64,000 nucleotides of DNA from Streptomyces sp. ALI-76-A (GTDB taxonomy: Bacteria > Actinomycetota > Actinomycetes > Streptomycetales > Streptomycetaceae), in NCBI RefSeq assembly GCF_030287445.1, contig NZ_JASVWB010000002.1, positions 1,984,001 through 2,048,000 of the forward strand. The letters run 5' to 3'. A program made the position numbers and the translations under genes. The notes beneath the pieces were generated by a model, which saw only the letters and a program-made list of their open reading frames with translations, was not told where the DNA came from and did not search any database. This document shows, one piece after another, positions 57,525-64,000 of this stretch; position 1 is the stretch's first letter, and every line of letters begins with the position of its first letter.

Positions 57525-58811
57525 TCAGCCCGCGAAGGCGGCCTTGGCCTCGCTGAACAGCGCCTTGGCGGCATCGGCCGGCTTGGTCTTGCCCTGGGCG
57601 ACCTCGCCGCCGATGCGCAGGAACGCGGCCTCGATGACGTCGGCGCCGGACGGGTGCGGGGTGATCTTGCCGAGGACGCCGGCCTTGGCGACCTCCTCCT
57701 CGTACGCCTTGACACCCTTGTTGTTGGGGTCGGTGGGGGTGAACGCGTCGTACTGCTCGGTGGTGGCGAGGATGCCGCGGTCGTAGCCCATGATCTTGCC
57801 GGCCTCGGGGTCGTGCACCATGAAGTCGATGAACTGGGCGACTTCCTTGGGGTGCTTGGTCCCGGAGAAGGCGCTCAGCATCAGCGAACCGAGGTACTGG
57901 CCCGTGTCCTTGCCGTCCGTGGTGGGGATGGGCGCGAGCCCGTAGTCCGACTCGCCCTCGCCCTCGTAGCGGATGGAGAAGTTGTCCCAGGTGAACTCGG
58001 ACGCCGCGAGGCCCGCCGAGAGCGCGGACTTGGGCTTGACCTGCTCGACCTTCTTCGGATCGGCGACCAGCCCGGACCGCACGCGCTTGTAGCCGTCCTC
58101 CCACCACTGGGTCAGGTCGTCCTCGGTGAAGCCGAGATCGCTGTCCGTGAAGAAGGCCTTGCCGTTCTGACGCAGGTACAGGTCGTAGAGGTACATGATG
58201 CTGAAGTAGCCGGTGTCACCGGCGATCTTCACCTTGTCCTGGATGGTCTGCAGCGCGTCGAAGTACTCGTCCCAGGTCCAGCCGAACTTCGCCTCGACGC
58301 CCGCCTTCTTGAAGGCCTTGAGGTCGATGACGAGCGCCATGGTGTTGGCGCCGACGGGTATGCCGATCTGCTTGCCGTCGACCTGACCGTTGGCCAGAAC
58401 GCCGTTGCGGAAGCCCTCCAGGCTCAGATTCCCGGCGTCCGCCTGCGTCTTGAGATCCAGGAGAACACCGCGCTTGTCGTACTTGCGCAGGAAGCCGACC
58501 GCATTCTGGAAAACATCCGGCGGATTCCCGCCGGAGGCCTGGGTCTGGAACTTCTCCCAGAACGCCTCGTAGTCGGTGAATTCAGGCTTGATCTTGATCT
58601 TCGGGTACTTCTTCTCGAAGAGCGCGATCGTCTTCTTGATGGCGATGGTGCGCGGTTCGCCACCCCACCACGCGTAACGGAGTGTGACCGTTCCGTCTCC
58701 GGATCCGCTGTCCCCGCCGCAAGCGGCCGTCGCGCCCAGGCCGACCGCGGCCGCCGAGGCCCCGGCCACCCTCAGGATCGTACGCCTCTCAACATTCCTG
58801 CTGGTTCCCAT
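57525..58811 (-). CDS. extracellular sugar-binding lipoprotein (CUT1 ABC importer)
   Basis: A 428-aa substrate-binding lipoprotein. The signal region ERRTILRVAGASAAAVGLGATAAC ends at lipobox Cys31 with a twin-arginine pair at residues 9-10, so export may use Tat. The mature part shows the SBP_bac_1 layout: VTLRYAWWGGEPRT near 40, GGNPPDVFQNAVGF near 93, GKQIGIPVGANTMALVIDLKAFKKAGV near 145. GGGGAGG lies nine bases before the ATG. First gene of the five-gene operon, behind the LacI-type operator sequences. The ligand is probably a pectin-derived oligosaccharide, judging by the lyase. Confidence 0.93.
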   Translation of the reverse strand: MGTSRNVERRTILRVAGASAAAVGLGATAACGGDSGSGDGTVTLRYAWWGGEPRTIAIKKTIALFEKKYPKIKIKPEFTDYEAFWEKFQTQASGGNPPDVFQNAVGFLRKYDKRGVLLDLKTQADAGNLSLEGFRNGVLANGQVDGKQIGIPVGANTMALVIDLKAFKKAGVEAKFGWTWDEYFDALQTIQDKVKIAGDTGYFSIMYLYDLYLRQNGKAFFTDSDLGFTEDDLTQWWEDGYKRVRSGLVADPKKVEQVKPKSALSAGLAASEFTWDNFSIRYEGEGESDYGLAPIPTTDGKDTGQYLGSLMLSAFSGTKHPKEVAQFIDFMVHDPEAGKIMGYDRGILATTEQYDAFTPTDPNNKGVKAYEEEVAKAGVLGKITPHPSGADVIEAAFLRIGGEVAQGKTKPADAAKALFSEAKAAFAG

Positions 58812-58847
58812 GTGGGCCCCCTCCCCGCAGCGTCATTGCCGTCTGCA

Positions 58848-58872
58848 TGAATCGTTTCAAGTAAGCGCTTGC
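58848..58872. promoter_or_regulatory. two LacI-type operator-like palindromes before the sugar operon
   Basis: TGAATCGTTTCA (58848-58859) and GTAAGCGCTTGC (58861-58872) both fit the LacI-family consensus AANCGNTT. The second has the perfect 8-base palindrome AAGCGCTT. Their centres are 13 bp apart, 37-62 bp before the sugar-binding protein start. A minus-strand TTGTGC or TTGAAA nearby could be a -35. A LacI-family repressor would have to be encoded outside this window. Confidence 0.66.
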
Positions 58873-59104
58873 TGGCACAAGCTACGAGGGGCCCCGGGGT
58901 GCGTCAATGATTCGGACAGGAATTTCTCCGGGACCGGGCAGGCGAGTTGACGGGCCGTCGGACCCGGCGCCCACCGGGAAGGGAGCGATGGCGCAGGTGA
59001 GGCGCCCGCGACCGACGGGCCGAACGGGAACCGGCCGCGGATCCCGGGCAGCGGTCGGCCGGAATTCGCCCCGTCTCCGGACCCGCCCCGCGGACCCGGA
59101 GACG

Positions 59105-59142
59105 ACGACGGCCCGTCTGCTTGTTCGCAGACGGGCCGTCGT
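59105..59142 (-). terminator. terminator of the second tRNA-Val
   Basis: A perfect 16-bp stem ACGACGGCCCGTCTGC/GCAGACGGGCCGTCGT with a six-base TTGTTC loop, eight bases beyond the tRNA 3' end on the minus strand. The stretch between it and the operators (about 58880-59100) holds nothing else I can support. Confidence 0.88.
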
Positions 59143-59149
59143 ACCGGGG

Positions 59150-59221
59150 TGGGCGATACTGGGTTCGAACCAGTGACCTCTTCGGTGTGAACGAAGCGCT
59201 CTCCCACTGAGCTAATCGCCC
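59150..59221 (-). tRNA. tRNA-Val(CAC), second copy
   Basis: Same 72-base gene as 49172-49243, with identical stems, anticodon loop TTCACAC and discriminator A. Identity extends only two bases beyond each end (GG before, GG after on the plus strand), so it looks like a gene duplication rather than a longer repeat. Confidence 0.97.
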
Positions 59222-59300
59222 GGACGCAGGAAGTACATTACCGCATGTCAGGGGGCGCGGGTGACGGGCGGCCGCCGGTCACCCGCACGCCCGTCGCGGC

Positions 59301-59753
59301 CTACTGGTCCTCGATCTTCCAGGGCATCACCAGGCCGAACTTCCACAGGTACACCCCGCCGATCACGGCCACGATCACCAGGCCGACCGAGGTCAGGATG
59401 ATGTTGCGGCGCCGCACCCTGGGATCCAGGGCACGCTGGGCCGCCTCGGTGACCTTGCGCTTGGTCCAGCGCAGCACCAATTGGGCCCAGACGAACTCGG
59501 TCGCCCAGATCGCCATGCCGCCGAAGATCACCACCCAGCCCGGTCCGGGCAGCGGCAGCATGATGATGCCCAGGACCACGACCGCGAGCCCGATGATGAA
59601 GATCAACACCTGCCAGCTCAGGTGCAGCACCCGGCGGGCCTTGATGAATTCGGGCGCCTTCGAGCCGAGCCCCCGCTCGCTCCGCACCCCGTCGGTCTGC
59701 GTCTCGTCCGCCGCCACGGCAACCTCGCCCGGCTCGTCACTCCCCGTATTCAT
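59301..59753 (-). CDS. TIGR02611-type membrane protein
   Basis: A 150-aa membrane protein of unknown function. The polar N-terminus (about 45 residues) precedes two helices joined by a PGPGW turn: VLIFIIGLAVVVLGIIMLPLPGPGWVVIFGGMAIWATEF. A C-terminal helix, IILTSVGLVIVAVIGGVYLW, follows. This PGPG layout defines the TIGR02611 family in actinobacteria. The ATG is taken 11 codons into the longer frame because the upstream residues are not conserved. Divergent from ssgB. Confidence 0.86.
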   Translation of the reverse strand: MNTGSDEPGEVAVAADETQTDGVRSERGLGSKAPEFIKARRVLHLSWQVLIFIIGLAVVVLGIIMLPLPGPGWVVIFGGMAIWATEFVWAQLVLRWTKRKVTEAAQRALDPRVRRRNIILTSVGLVIVAVIGGVYLWKFGLVMPWKIEDQ

Positions 59754-59859
59754 ACGGCCAAACCCTACCGGACCGAAACCGGTCACCGAAATGGGCGTAC
59801 CGTGCGAACACGCACTCGGCCGGAAGAGTTACGTAAAGGCACGCAAAACACTCAGAGGG

Positions 59860-59886
59860 GTTTACAACGGCACCGTAGGTGGCATG
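59860..59886 (+). promoter_or_regulatory. candidate SigH/SigB-type promoter of ssgB
   Basis: GTTTAC at 59860-59865 and GGCATG at 59881-59886 are 15 bases apart, resembling the SigB/SigH consensus GTTTCC-N(14-16)-GGGTAT in the first element and partly in the second. It lies 59-85 bp before the ssgB ATG. ssgB is reported to be SigH-dependent in S. coelicolor; that knowledge, not the sequence alone, motivates the call. Confidence 0.38.
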
Positions 59887-59944
59887 TCGATTTCGCCGAC
59901 GTGCGAATCCCCGAGCGCACACTGAGCGAAAGGCCCTGGCGCTT

Positions 59945-60358
59945 ATGAACACCACGGTCAGCTGCGAGCTGCACCTGCGCCTCGTTGTGTCGAGCGAGTC
60001 CTCCCTGCCTGTCCCCGCAGGCCTGCGGTACGACACGGCCGACCCCTACGCCGTGCACGCCACCTTCCACACCGGAGCCGAGGAAACCGTCGAGTGGGTG
60101 TTCGCCCGCGATCTCCTCGCGGAGGGCCTCCACCGGCCCACCGGAACCGGCGACGTCCGTGTCTGGCCGTCGCGCAGTCACGGTCAGGGCGTCGTCTGCA
60201 TCGCCCTGAGCTCTCCGGAGGGGGAAGCCCTGCTCGAGGCCCCGGCGCGGGCCCTGGAATCCTTCCTGAAGCGCACTGACGCCGCCGTGCCACCCGGCAC
60301 GGAACACCGGCACTTCGATCTCGATCAGGAGCTCTCGCACATCCTGGCGGAAAGCTAG
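59945..60358 (+). CDS. ssgB: sporulation-specific cell division activator SsgB
   Basis: SsgA-like protein that, with SsgA, positions FtsZ at future sporulation septa in aerial hyphae. The 137-aa protein starts MNTTVSCELHLRLVVSS and contains LRYDTADPYAVHATFHTGA, EETVEWVFARDLLAEGLHRPTG and GDVRVWPSRSHGQGV, hallmark SALP sequence, and looks almost identical to S. coelicolor SsgB as I recall it. A frame 22 codons longer has no support. Monocistronic, with a strong hairpin after it. Its presence places the genome among sporulating streptomycetes. Confidence 0.97.
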   Translation: MNTTVSCELHLRLVVSSESSLPVPAGLRYDTADPYAVHATFHTGAEETVEWVFARDLLAEGLHRPTGTGDVRVWPSRSHGQGVVCIALSSPEGEALLEAPARALESFLKRTDAAVPPGTEHRHFDLDQELSHILAES

Positions 60359-60433
60359 GGGCGAGGCTGCACAGAGCCGCCCGGCGCCGTCCACTCGGGG
60401 AGACGGCTCGGGCCAGGACAACCGCATACGGAA

Positions 60434-60478
60434 GGCACCGGCGCCGTCGCCGCGGATCCTCGCGGGGCGGCGCCGGTG
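60434..60478 (+). terminator. terminator after ssgB
   Basis: Perfect 12-bp stem GCACCGGCGCCG/CGGCGCCGGTGC, with an inner GC-rich hairpin (CCGCG...CGCGG) in the 21-base loop. It lies 75 bp after the ssgB stop. Confidence 0.78.
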
Positions 60479-60512
60479 CGCGTGTCGCCCGGCCCCCGGA
60501 TCCCGCTCCCCC

Positions 60513-60539
60513 GGGGGCGGGGCCGGGGCCGGGGCCGGG
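60513..60539 (+). other. G-quadruplex-forming motif upstream of the CGNR gene
   Basis: Five runs of three to five G separated by one or two C: GGGGG-C-GGGG-CC-GGGG-CC-GGGG-CC-GGG. It lies 84-110 bp before the GTG of the CGNR gene, on the coding strand. Such loops of one or two bases are favourable for a stable quadruplex. A regulatory role is inference. Confidence 0.65.
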
Positions 60540-60622
60540 CGGATACTCACTCTCCGTACGAGCCGTTAACATCGGCCTGCATCGGCGGGCGTGCGCCCGA
60601 CCCCCAGGCCAGGGAGCGAAAC

Positions 60623-61183
60623 GTGCTGATCACCCACGACATCCGGTGCGCCCTCGACACCGTGGTCGACCTGGTGAACACCGCGCCGGAGGACGACACG
60701 ACGCCGGACGGACTGCGGGACGTCGCCGCCCTGGCGGAGTTCGTGGAGAAGCACGAGATCAGCGATGTCGGCGTGCTCTCGGAGTTCGACCTCTCGGCGG
60801 TGCGCAGGATCCGCGGACGGTTCGCCGCGGTCTTCGCCGCGGCGGACGCCCGGACCGCCGCCGGACTGATCAACGAGCTGGTCGCCGGCGCGGGCACCAC
60901 CCCTCGGCTCACGGACCACGACGGCTACGACTGGCATGTGCACTACTTCGCGCCCGGAGCCTCCGTCGCCGACCACCTGGCCGCCGACGGCGGCATGGCG
61001 CTGGCGTTCTTCGTGGTCGCCGGCGAGCAGGAGCGGCTGCGCCGCTGCGAGGCGCCCGACTGCCGGCGCGCCTTCGTGGACCTGTCCCGCAACCGCTCAC
61101 GGCGGTACTGCGACAGCCGCACCTGCGGGAACCGGCTGCATGTGGCCGCGTACCGGGCGCGACGCAAGGAGGCGGCGGGCTGA
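60623..61183 (+). CDS. CGNR zinc-finger protein
   Basis: A 186-aa protein of the ABATE/CGNR type. The N-terminal domain opens with LDTVVDLVNTAP and carries a conserved RxxR pattern (VRRIRGRFAAVFAAAD). The C-terminal zinc finger has RRCEAPDCRRAFVDLSRNRSRRYC and CGNRLHVAAYRARR, the four Cys and the CGNR signature being intact. The family is thought to bind DNA and regulate stress genes. GTG start with AGGGAG six bases upstream. A G-rich motif and a terminator lie upstream. Confidence 0.91.
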   Translation: MLITHDIRCALDTVVDLVNTAPEDDTTPDGLRDVAALAEFVEKHEISDVGVLSEFDLSAVRRIRGRFAAVFAAADARTAAGLINELVAGAGTTPRLTDHDGYDWHVHYFAPGASVADHLAADGGMALAFFVVAGEQERLRRCEAPDCRRAFVDLSRNRSRRYCDSRTCGNRLHVAAYRARRKEAAG

Positions 61184-61266
61184 CACCGGGACGGCACACC
61201 GGCCGGGACGGCCCAGCGATGTCGACGCGGCCCCCGGCGGGTGGCGCCGGAGACCGCGGGTACGGC

Positions 61267-61419
61267 TCAGAGCAGCAGCAGATCGTGCAGCGCAGCCATG
61301 AGCAGCAGACACCCGATCACCGCAAGGAAGATCATCAGCGGTGGCTGGGAAAGGGCGAAGAGGCATCCGCGCGGCTCGTCCTGAGGTGGCGCGGCCTCGC
61401 TCTGTGTCGTGTCCAGCAT
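61267..61419 (-). CDS. 50-aa membrane peptide
   Basis: A small open frame with ATG at 61419 and TGA at 61267-61269. Its product is 50 residues: a polar Asp/Glu/Pro/Gln-rich first half (MLDTTQSEAAPPQDEPRG), then CLFALSQPPLMIFLAVIGCLLLM, which can span the membrane once, then AALHDLLLL. The ribosome site is weak (CGCGAG). I recall similar small Streptomyces proteins with an LFALSQPPLMIFLA segment, which supports reality, but I cannot confirm it. Not usually called because of its size. Confidence 0.7.
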   Translation of the reverse strand: MLDTTQSEAAPPQDEPRGCLFALSQPPLMIFLAVIGCLLLMAALHDLLLL

Positions 61420-61596
61420 CTCGCGGCGATGATGACGCAGTCGGGACCCCCGCCGCGATCAACACGCCCGTAATGCGCGGGAGTTCGCCATATTCCGTGA
61501 TGTCCGCTTCCAGTCCTGATCACTTACGGACGCGCCTGGATCCCTCTGTGCCGTTTCGGTCCGCCCTCCGCGGTCATGGTCCGCCGCACACCGAGG

Positions 61597-62043
61597 TCAG
61601 ATGCCGTGCTTCTTCAGGATGGCCTCGATGTCGCTGAAGTCGTCCGCGGCGGACTCCTTGCGCGGCCGGGCCGCGGGCTGGGCCGCCGGACGGGCGCCCT
61701 GCCCCAGGGAGGGCGCCGACGCCGCCGGGGCCACCGCCTCGCGCGACGCCGCCTTGGCGGCCGCCCTGCGTTCCTTCCGGGTACCGCCCCGGCGGCGCTC
61801 CACGGCCCGGGTGGTCGCGAACAGCAGCCAGGAGACGCCGAGCACGCCGAAGCCCGCCCAGGCCGCCGGACTGAACGCGGTGTCCGCCAGCCACTCCACG
61901 ACACCGGTCATCACCAGGCCGATGGGGACGAGCGCGTACGCGGCGACGCGGGTGGCCGCGAGGAACCGCTTGCGGTACGCGGTGATCGCCGCGATGCCCA
62001 GGCCGGCCGCGGAGACGGCGGAACAGACGGTCTCGGCAATCAT
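61597..62043 (-). CDS. small membrane protein with conserved C-terminal DIEAILKKHGI
   Basis: A 148-aa protein. N-terminal helices (ETVCSAVSAAGLGIAAITAY and VAAYALVPIGLVMTGVVEWL, then AWAGFGVLGVSWLLFATTRAV) are followed by a basic Arg/Ala-rich linker and end in DDFSDIEAILKKHGI. Acidic-plus-ILxKxGI ends recur in actinobacterial membrane proteins of this type. GGAGG lies five bases before the ATG. Function unknown. It lies divergent from the DsbA-like gene. Confidence 0.82.
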   Translation of the reverse strand: MIAETVCSAVSAAGLGIAAITAYRKRFLAATRVAAYALVPIGLVMTGVVEWLADTAFSPAAWAGFGVLGVSWLLFATTRAVERRRGGTRKERRAAAKAASREAVAPAASAPSLGQGARPAAQPAARPRKESAADDFSDIEAILKKHGI

Positions 62044-62259
62044 CCGGTCCTCCAGGCAGGGCTCGGTCGCGCACGGGGCGCTTCGTCCCTTCCATCCTGC
62101 ACCCGCCGGACCCCGCCGGGCCATGGTCCGGCCCGACATCAGGGACATCTCCGGGTCGGCTCCTCCGCAGGTGCCGGTCCCGGCGCGGCCCCGAGGACTG
62201 CCCCGGAACCGGCCGAGGGCCGATTGGGCCGGGCCCGGCCGGGCTGGGAGACTGGGCGC

Positions 62260-62778
62260 ATGAGCGACTCCTCCCCCGCCCGTCCCGCCGCCGTTCTCGA
62301 CGTCTGGTGCGAACTCCAGTGCCCCGACTGCCGTGGCGCCCTGGACGACCTCCGGGCCCTGCGCGCCCGCTACGGCGACCGGCTGGAACTGCGCCTGCGG
62401 CACTTCCCGCTGGAGAAGCACAAGCACGCGTTCGCCGCCGCCCAGGCCGCCGAGGAGGCCGCGGAACAGGGGCAGGGATGGCCGTACGTCGAGGCGGTGC
62501 TCGGCCGGGTCGAGGAGCTGGACCGCGCGGGCGACGCCTTCCTCATCGAGGTCGCCCGCGAACTGGGCCTGGACGCCGAGGAGTTCGACACCGCGCTGAT
62601 CGACGGCCGGCACATCCTGATCGTGGACGCCGACCAGGCCGAGGGCAAGGCGATCGGCGTGACCGGCACCCCCACTTATGTCATCGGCGGCGAGCGCCTC
62701 GACGGCGGCAGCAGCCAGGAAGGGCTGCGGGAGCGCGTCGAGGAGATCGTGGACCGGCTGCTCGCCGAGGGCGCGTGA
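62260..62778 (+). CDS. DsbA-family thioredoxin-like protein
   Basis: A 172-aa DsbA/FrnE-type protein. The active site CPDC is at residues 21-24, and the conserved cis-Pro loop GTPTYVIGG is near residue 140. A helical insert, FAAAQAAEEAAEQGQGWPYVEAVLGRVEELDR, fits the DsbA helical domain. No signal peptide is visible, so it should be cytoplasmic, unlike secreted DsbA; it may act as a protein disulfide/thiol oxidoreductase. ATG start. It ends four bases before the convergent acetyltransferase. Confidence 0.9.
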   Translation: MSDSSPARPAAVLDVWCELQCPDCRGALDDLRALRARYGDRLELRLRHFPLEKHKHAFAAAQAAEEAAEQGQGWPYVEAVLGRVEELDRAGDAFLIEVARELGLDAEEFDTALIDGRHILIVDADQAEGKAIGVTGTPTYVIGGERLDGGSSQEGLRERVEEIVDRLLAEGA

Positions 62779-62781
62779 GCC

Positions 62782-63606
62782 TCAGAGCAGCTCCTTGTAC
62801 AGGTGGTGGGTGAGCGTCTCGTAGCCGAGCGACGCGTAGAGCCGCTCGGCCGGGGTGTTGCCCGCGAAGACGTTCAGCCGGATGCCCGTCCACCCGGCCG
62901 CGACGGCCTGCGCCTCGGCCAGCAGCATCAGCGTCCGGCCGTGCCCCCGGCCCCGGTGCTCCGCGTCCGCCTCGACGTCGTAGACGAAGCCCTGTCCGTC
63001 GCGGGCGCCCACCCACAGCGTGCCGACCCGGGTCCCTTCGTGCTCCAGGACGCTCAACGACATGCCGACGGTGGCCGGGCCGTCCGGGAGCAGCGTGGCG
63101 TGGTCCCGCTCGGCCTTGGCCCACGCCTCGGCCTCGGGCACGCCCCGCGCGATCCAGTCCTGCGCGTAGCCCGCCTTCTCGTGCTCCAGCCAGCCGTCGA
63201 ACTCCGCCTCCGTCAAGGGCCGGCCGCGGCTCCCGGCGGGCAGTTCCGGCGGGACGCTGCCCAGTGCCTTGCCCATCAGACGGTTGCGGACGACGTACCC
63301 GAGGGCGGTGGCCGCTCTGAGCGCCGCCTCGGCCTCGGCGGGTATCGCCACCTCGATCCGCCGGCAGCCCCAGCCGCGCGCCACCTCCTCCGCGGCGAGC
63401 GCGGCCACCGTCCCCCGGCCGCGCCGACGGTCCGGCGCCTCGATACGCAGGTCCAGGATCCGGGCCACCTGATCTCCGAAGACGGGGGACGTGTCGAGGT
63501 GGATCGCGCCGACGGGACGGCTGTTCACACACACCTGGTAGCGGCGCGAACGCGTTCCGTCGGCCGCGCGCTGAAGCGGCTCGGTCGGCCGCAGAGTCGT
63601 GGTCAT
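62782..63606 (-). CDS. double-GNAT acetyltransferase
   Basis: A 274-aa protein with two GNAT domains in tandem. The first (residues about 35-115) has ILDLRIEAPDRRRGRGTVAALAAEEVARGWG, an acetyl-CoA-binding R/Q-x-x-G-x-G/A loop (RRRGRG). The second (about 175-274) has VYDVEADAEHRGRGHGRTLMLLAEAQA and IRLNVFAGNTPAERLYASLGY. Only the second has the full motif A/B pair, as in mycothiol-synthase-like tandem GNATs. Substrate unknown. ATG start. Confidence 0.9.
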   Translation of the reverse strand: MTTTLRPTEPLQRAADGTRSRRYQVCVNSRPVGAIHLDTSPVFGDQVARILDLRIEAPDRRRGRGTVAALAAEEVARGWGCRRIEVAIPAEAEAALRAATALGYVVRNRLMGKALGSVPPELPAGSRGRPLTEAEFDGWLEHEKAGYAQDWIARGVPEAEAWAKAERDHATLLPDGPATVGMSLSVLEHEGTRVGTLWVGARDGQGFVYDVEADAEHRGRGHGRTLMLLAEAQAVAAGWTGIRLNVFAGNTPAERLYASLGYETLTHHLYKELL

Positions 63607-63681
63607 CAGGGGAGTTCTACCCGCCCCGGAGACCCGAGTCAGCCCGTTTTCCCGGGCTCCGGCGGATCTTCGGACGGCTCG

Positions 63682-64000
63682 TCACGGATCCTGGTCGTCC
63701 CCGGACCGCTCGTCGAAGATCCGCATGGCCTTGGCGGTCACCGGGCCCGGCGCACCCGGCAGCGCGCGGTCGTCGACCCGGTGGACGGCCTGGACGTCCC
63801 GCAGCGTGGAGGTCAGGAAGATCTCGTCGGCCCGTTCCAGCACGTCCAGCGGCAGGTCGGTCTCCCTGGCGCCGGTCCACTCGATGGTCAGGGCACGGGT
63901 GATGCCCGCCAGGCAGCCCGAGGAGAGCGGCGGAGTGTGCAGCTCACCGTCGAGGACGACGAAGACGTTCGACCCGGTGCCCTCGCACAGCCGCCCCACC
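63682..64000 (-). CDS. aminotransferase class IV / aminodeoxychorismate lyase-like, C-terminal part
   Basis: The visible 105 or so residues are the C-terminal half of a PLP-dependent fold-type IV enzyme: GSNVFVVLDGELHTPPLSSGCLAGITRALTIEW, then LPLDVLERADEIFLTSTLRDVQAVHRVDDRALP. These match 4-amino-4-deoxychorismate lyase/branched-chain aminotransferase. STLR and TSTLRDVQAV are the conserved C-terminal loop. The N-terminal part and the PLP lysine lie beyond 64000. The choice between lyase and aminotransferase is open. Confidence 0.85.
   Translation of the reverse strand, partial: VGRLCEGTGSNVFVVLDGELHTPPLSSGCLAGITRALTIEWTGARETDLPLDVLERADEIFLTSTLRDVQAVHRVDDRALPGAPGPVTAKAMRIFDERSGDDQDP

Noticed and set aside
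49172..59221. tRNA-bounded block as a prophage or integrative element
   Set aside because: No integrase, excisionase, replication or conjugation gene is present, and the repeated DNA is just the complete tRNA genes.

Overview
The window is chromosomal DNA from a Streptomyces, or a very close relative. GC content is very high, nearly all genes end their codons in G or C, and GTG and TTG starts are frequent. It carries the sporulation gene ssgB and the actinobacterial phosphatidylinositol mannoside genes. As far as I can recall, most of the gene order matches the S. coelicolor core region from about SCO1494 to SCO1547. That comparison is from memory; no search was run.

Layout. 1-8.8 kb, minus strand: shikimate genes (aroB end, aroK, aroC, aroE), the lytic transglycosylase mltG, the Holliday-junction resolvase/pre-16S nuclease ruvX, alaS and two small membrane-associated genes. 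9-11.2 kb, plus: a large STAND-type ATPase-TPR protein that has lost its P-loop lysine. 11.2-14.2 kb, minus: rpsD, rarA and a VKOR-family membrane protein. 14.4-18 kb, plus: a four-gene stop/start-overlapping unit (ABC-2 ATPase, permease, sensor kinase, response regulator) behind a perfect palindrome, ended by a 175-bp nested inverted repeat. 18.2-22.6 kb: hisS and a glyoxalase-II-like hydrolase (minus), a membrane-anchored cyclophilin and a DUF349 protein (plus). 22.6-34.4 kb, minus: yebC, ruvC-ruvA-ruvB, yajC-secD-secF, apt-relA, and upstream of them pdxS-pdxT. 34.5-38.4 kb, minus: pgsA, the PIM acyltransferase, pimA and a small membrane protein, with a repeat-filled spacer. 38.9-46.3 kb: an EF-G-like GTPase, a large membrane protein, a HIT hydrolase, a potassium channel and thrS.

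46.4-49.1 kb holds a two-gene unit (an unrecognised 409-aa protein and a DUF4365 protein) divergent from a DEDDh exonuclease. Two identical tRNA-Val(CAC) genes at 49.2 and 59.2 kb bracket about 10 kb. This segment contains an SRPBCC protein, a giant multi-spanning membrane protein and a five-gene sugar locus: lipoprotein binding protein, two permeases, a YesL-like membrane protein and a Tat-exported YetA/PL26-like lyase. I read the five genes as a rhamnogalacturonan-oligosaccharide uptake and degradation operon controlled by a LacI-type repressor encoded elsewhere. From 59.3 kb the core resumes: a TIGR02611 membrane protein, ssgB, a CGNR zinc-finger protein, a 50-aa membrane peptide, a small membrane protein, a DsbA-like protein, a double-GNAT acetyltransferase and a partial class-IV aminotransferase/lyase.

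Most of the window is housekeeping. The parts that merit a second look are the tRNA-bracketed pectin locus, the P-loop-defective STAND protein with its upstream inverted repeat, the DUF4365 gene pair, the 50-aa membrane peptide, and several structured intergenic elements (nested inverted repeat, 27-bp tandem repeat, G-quadruplex motif).
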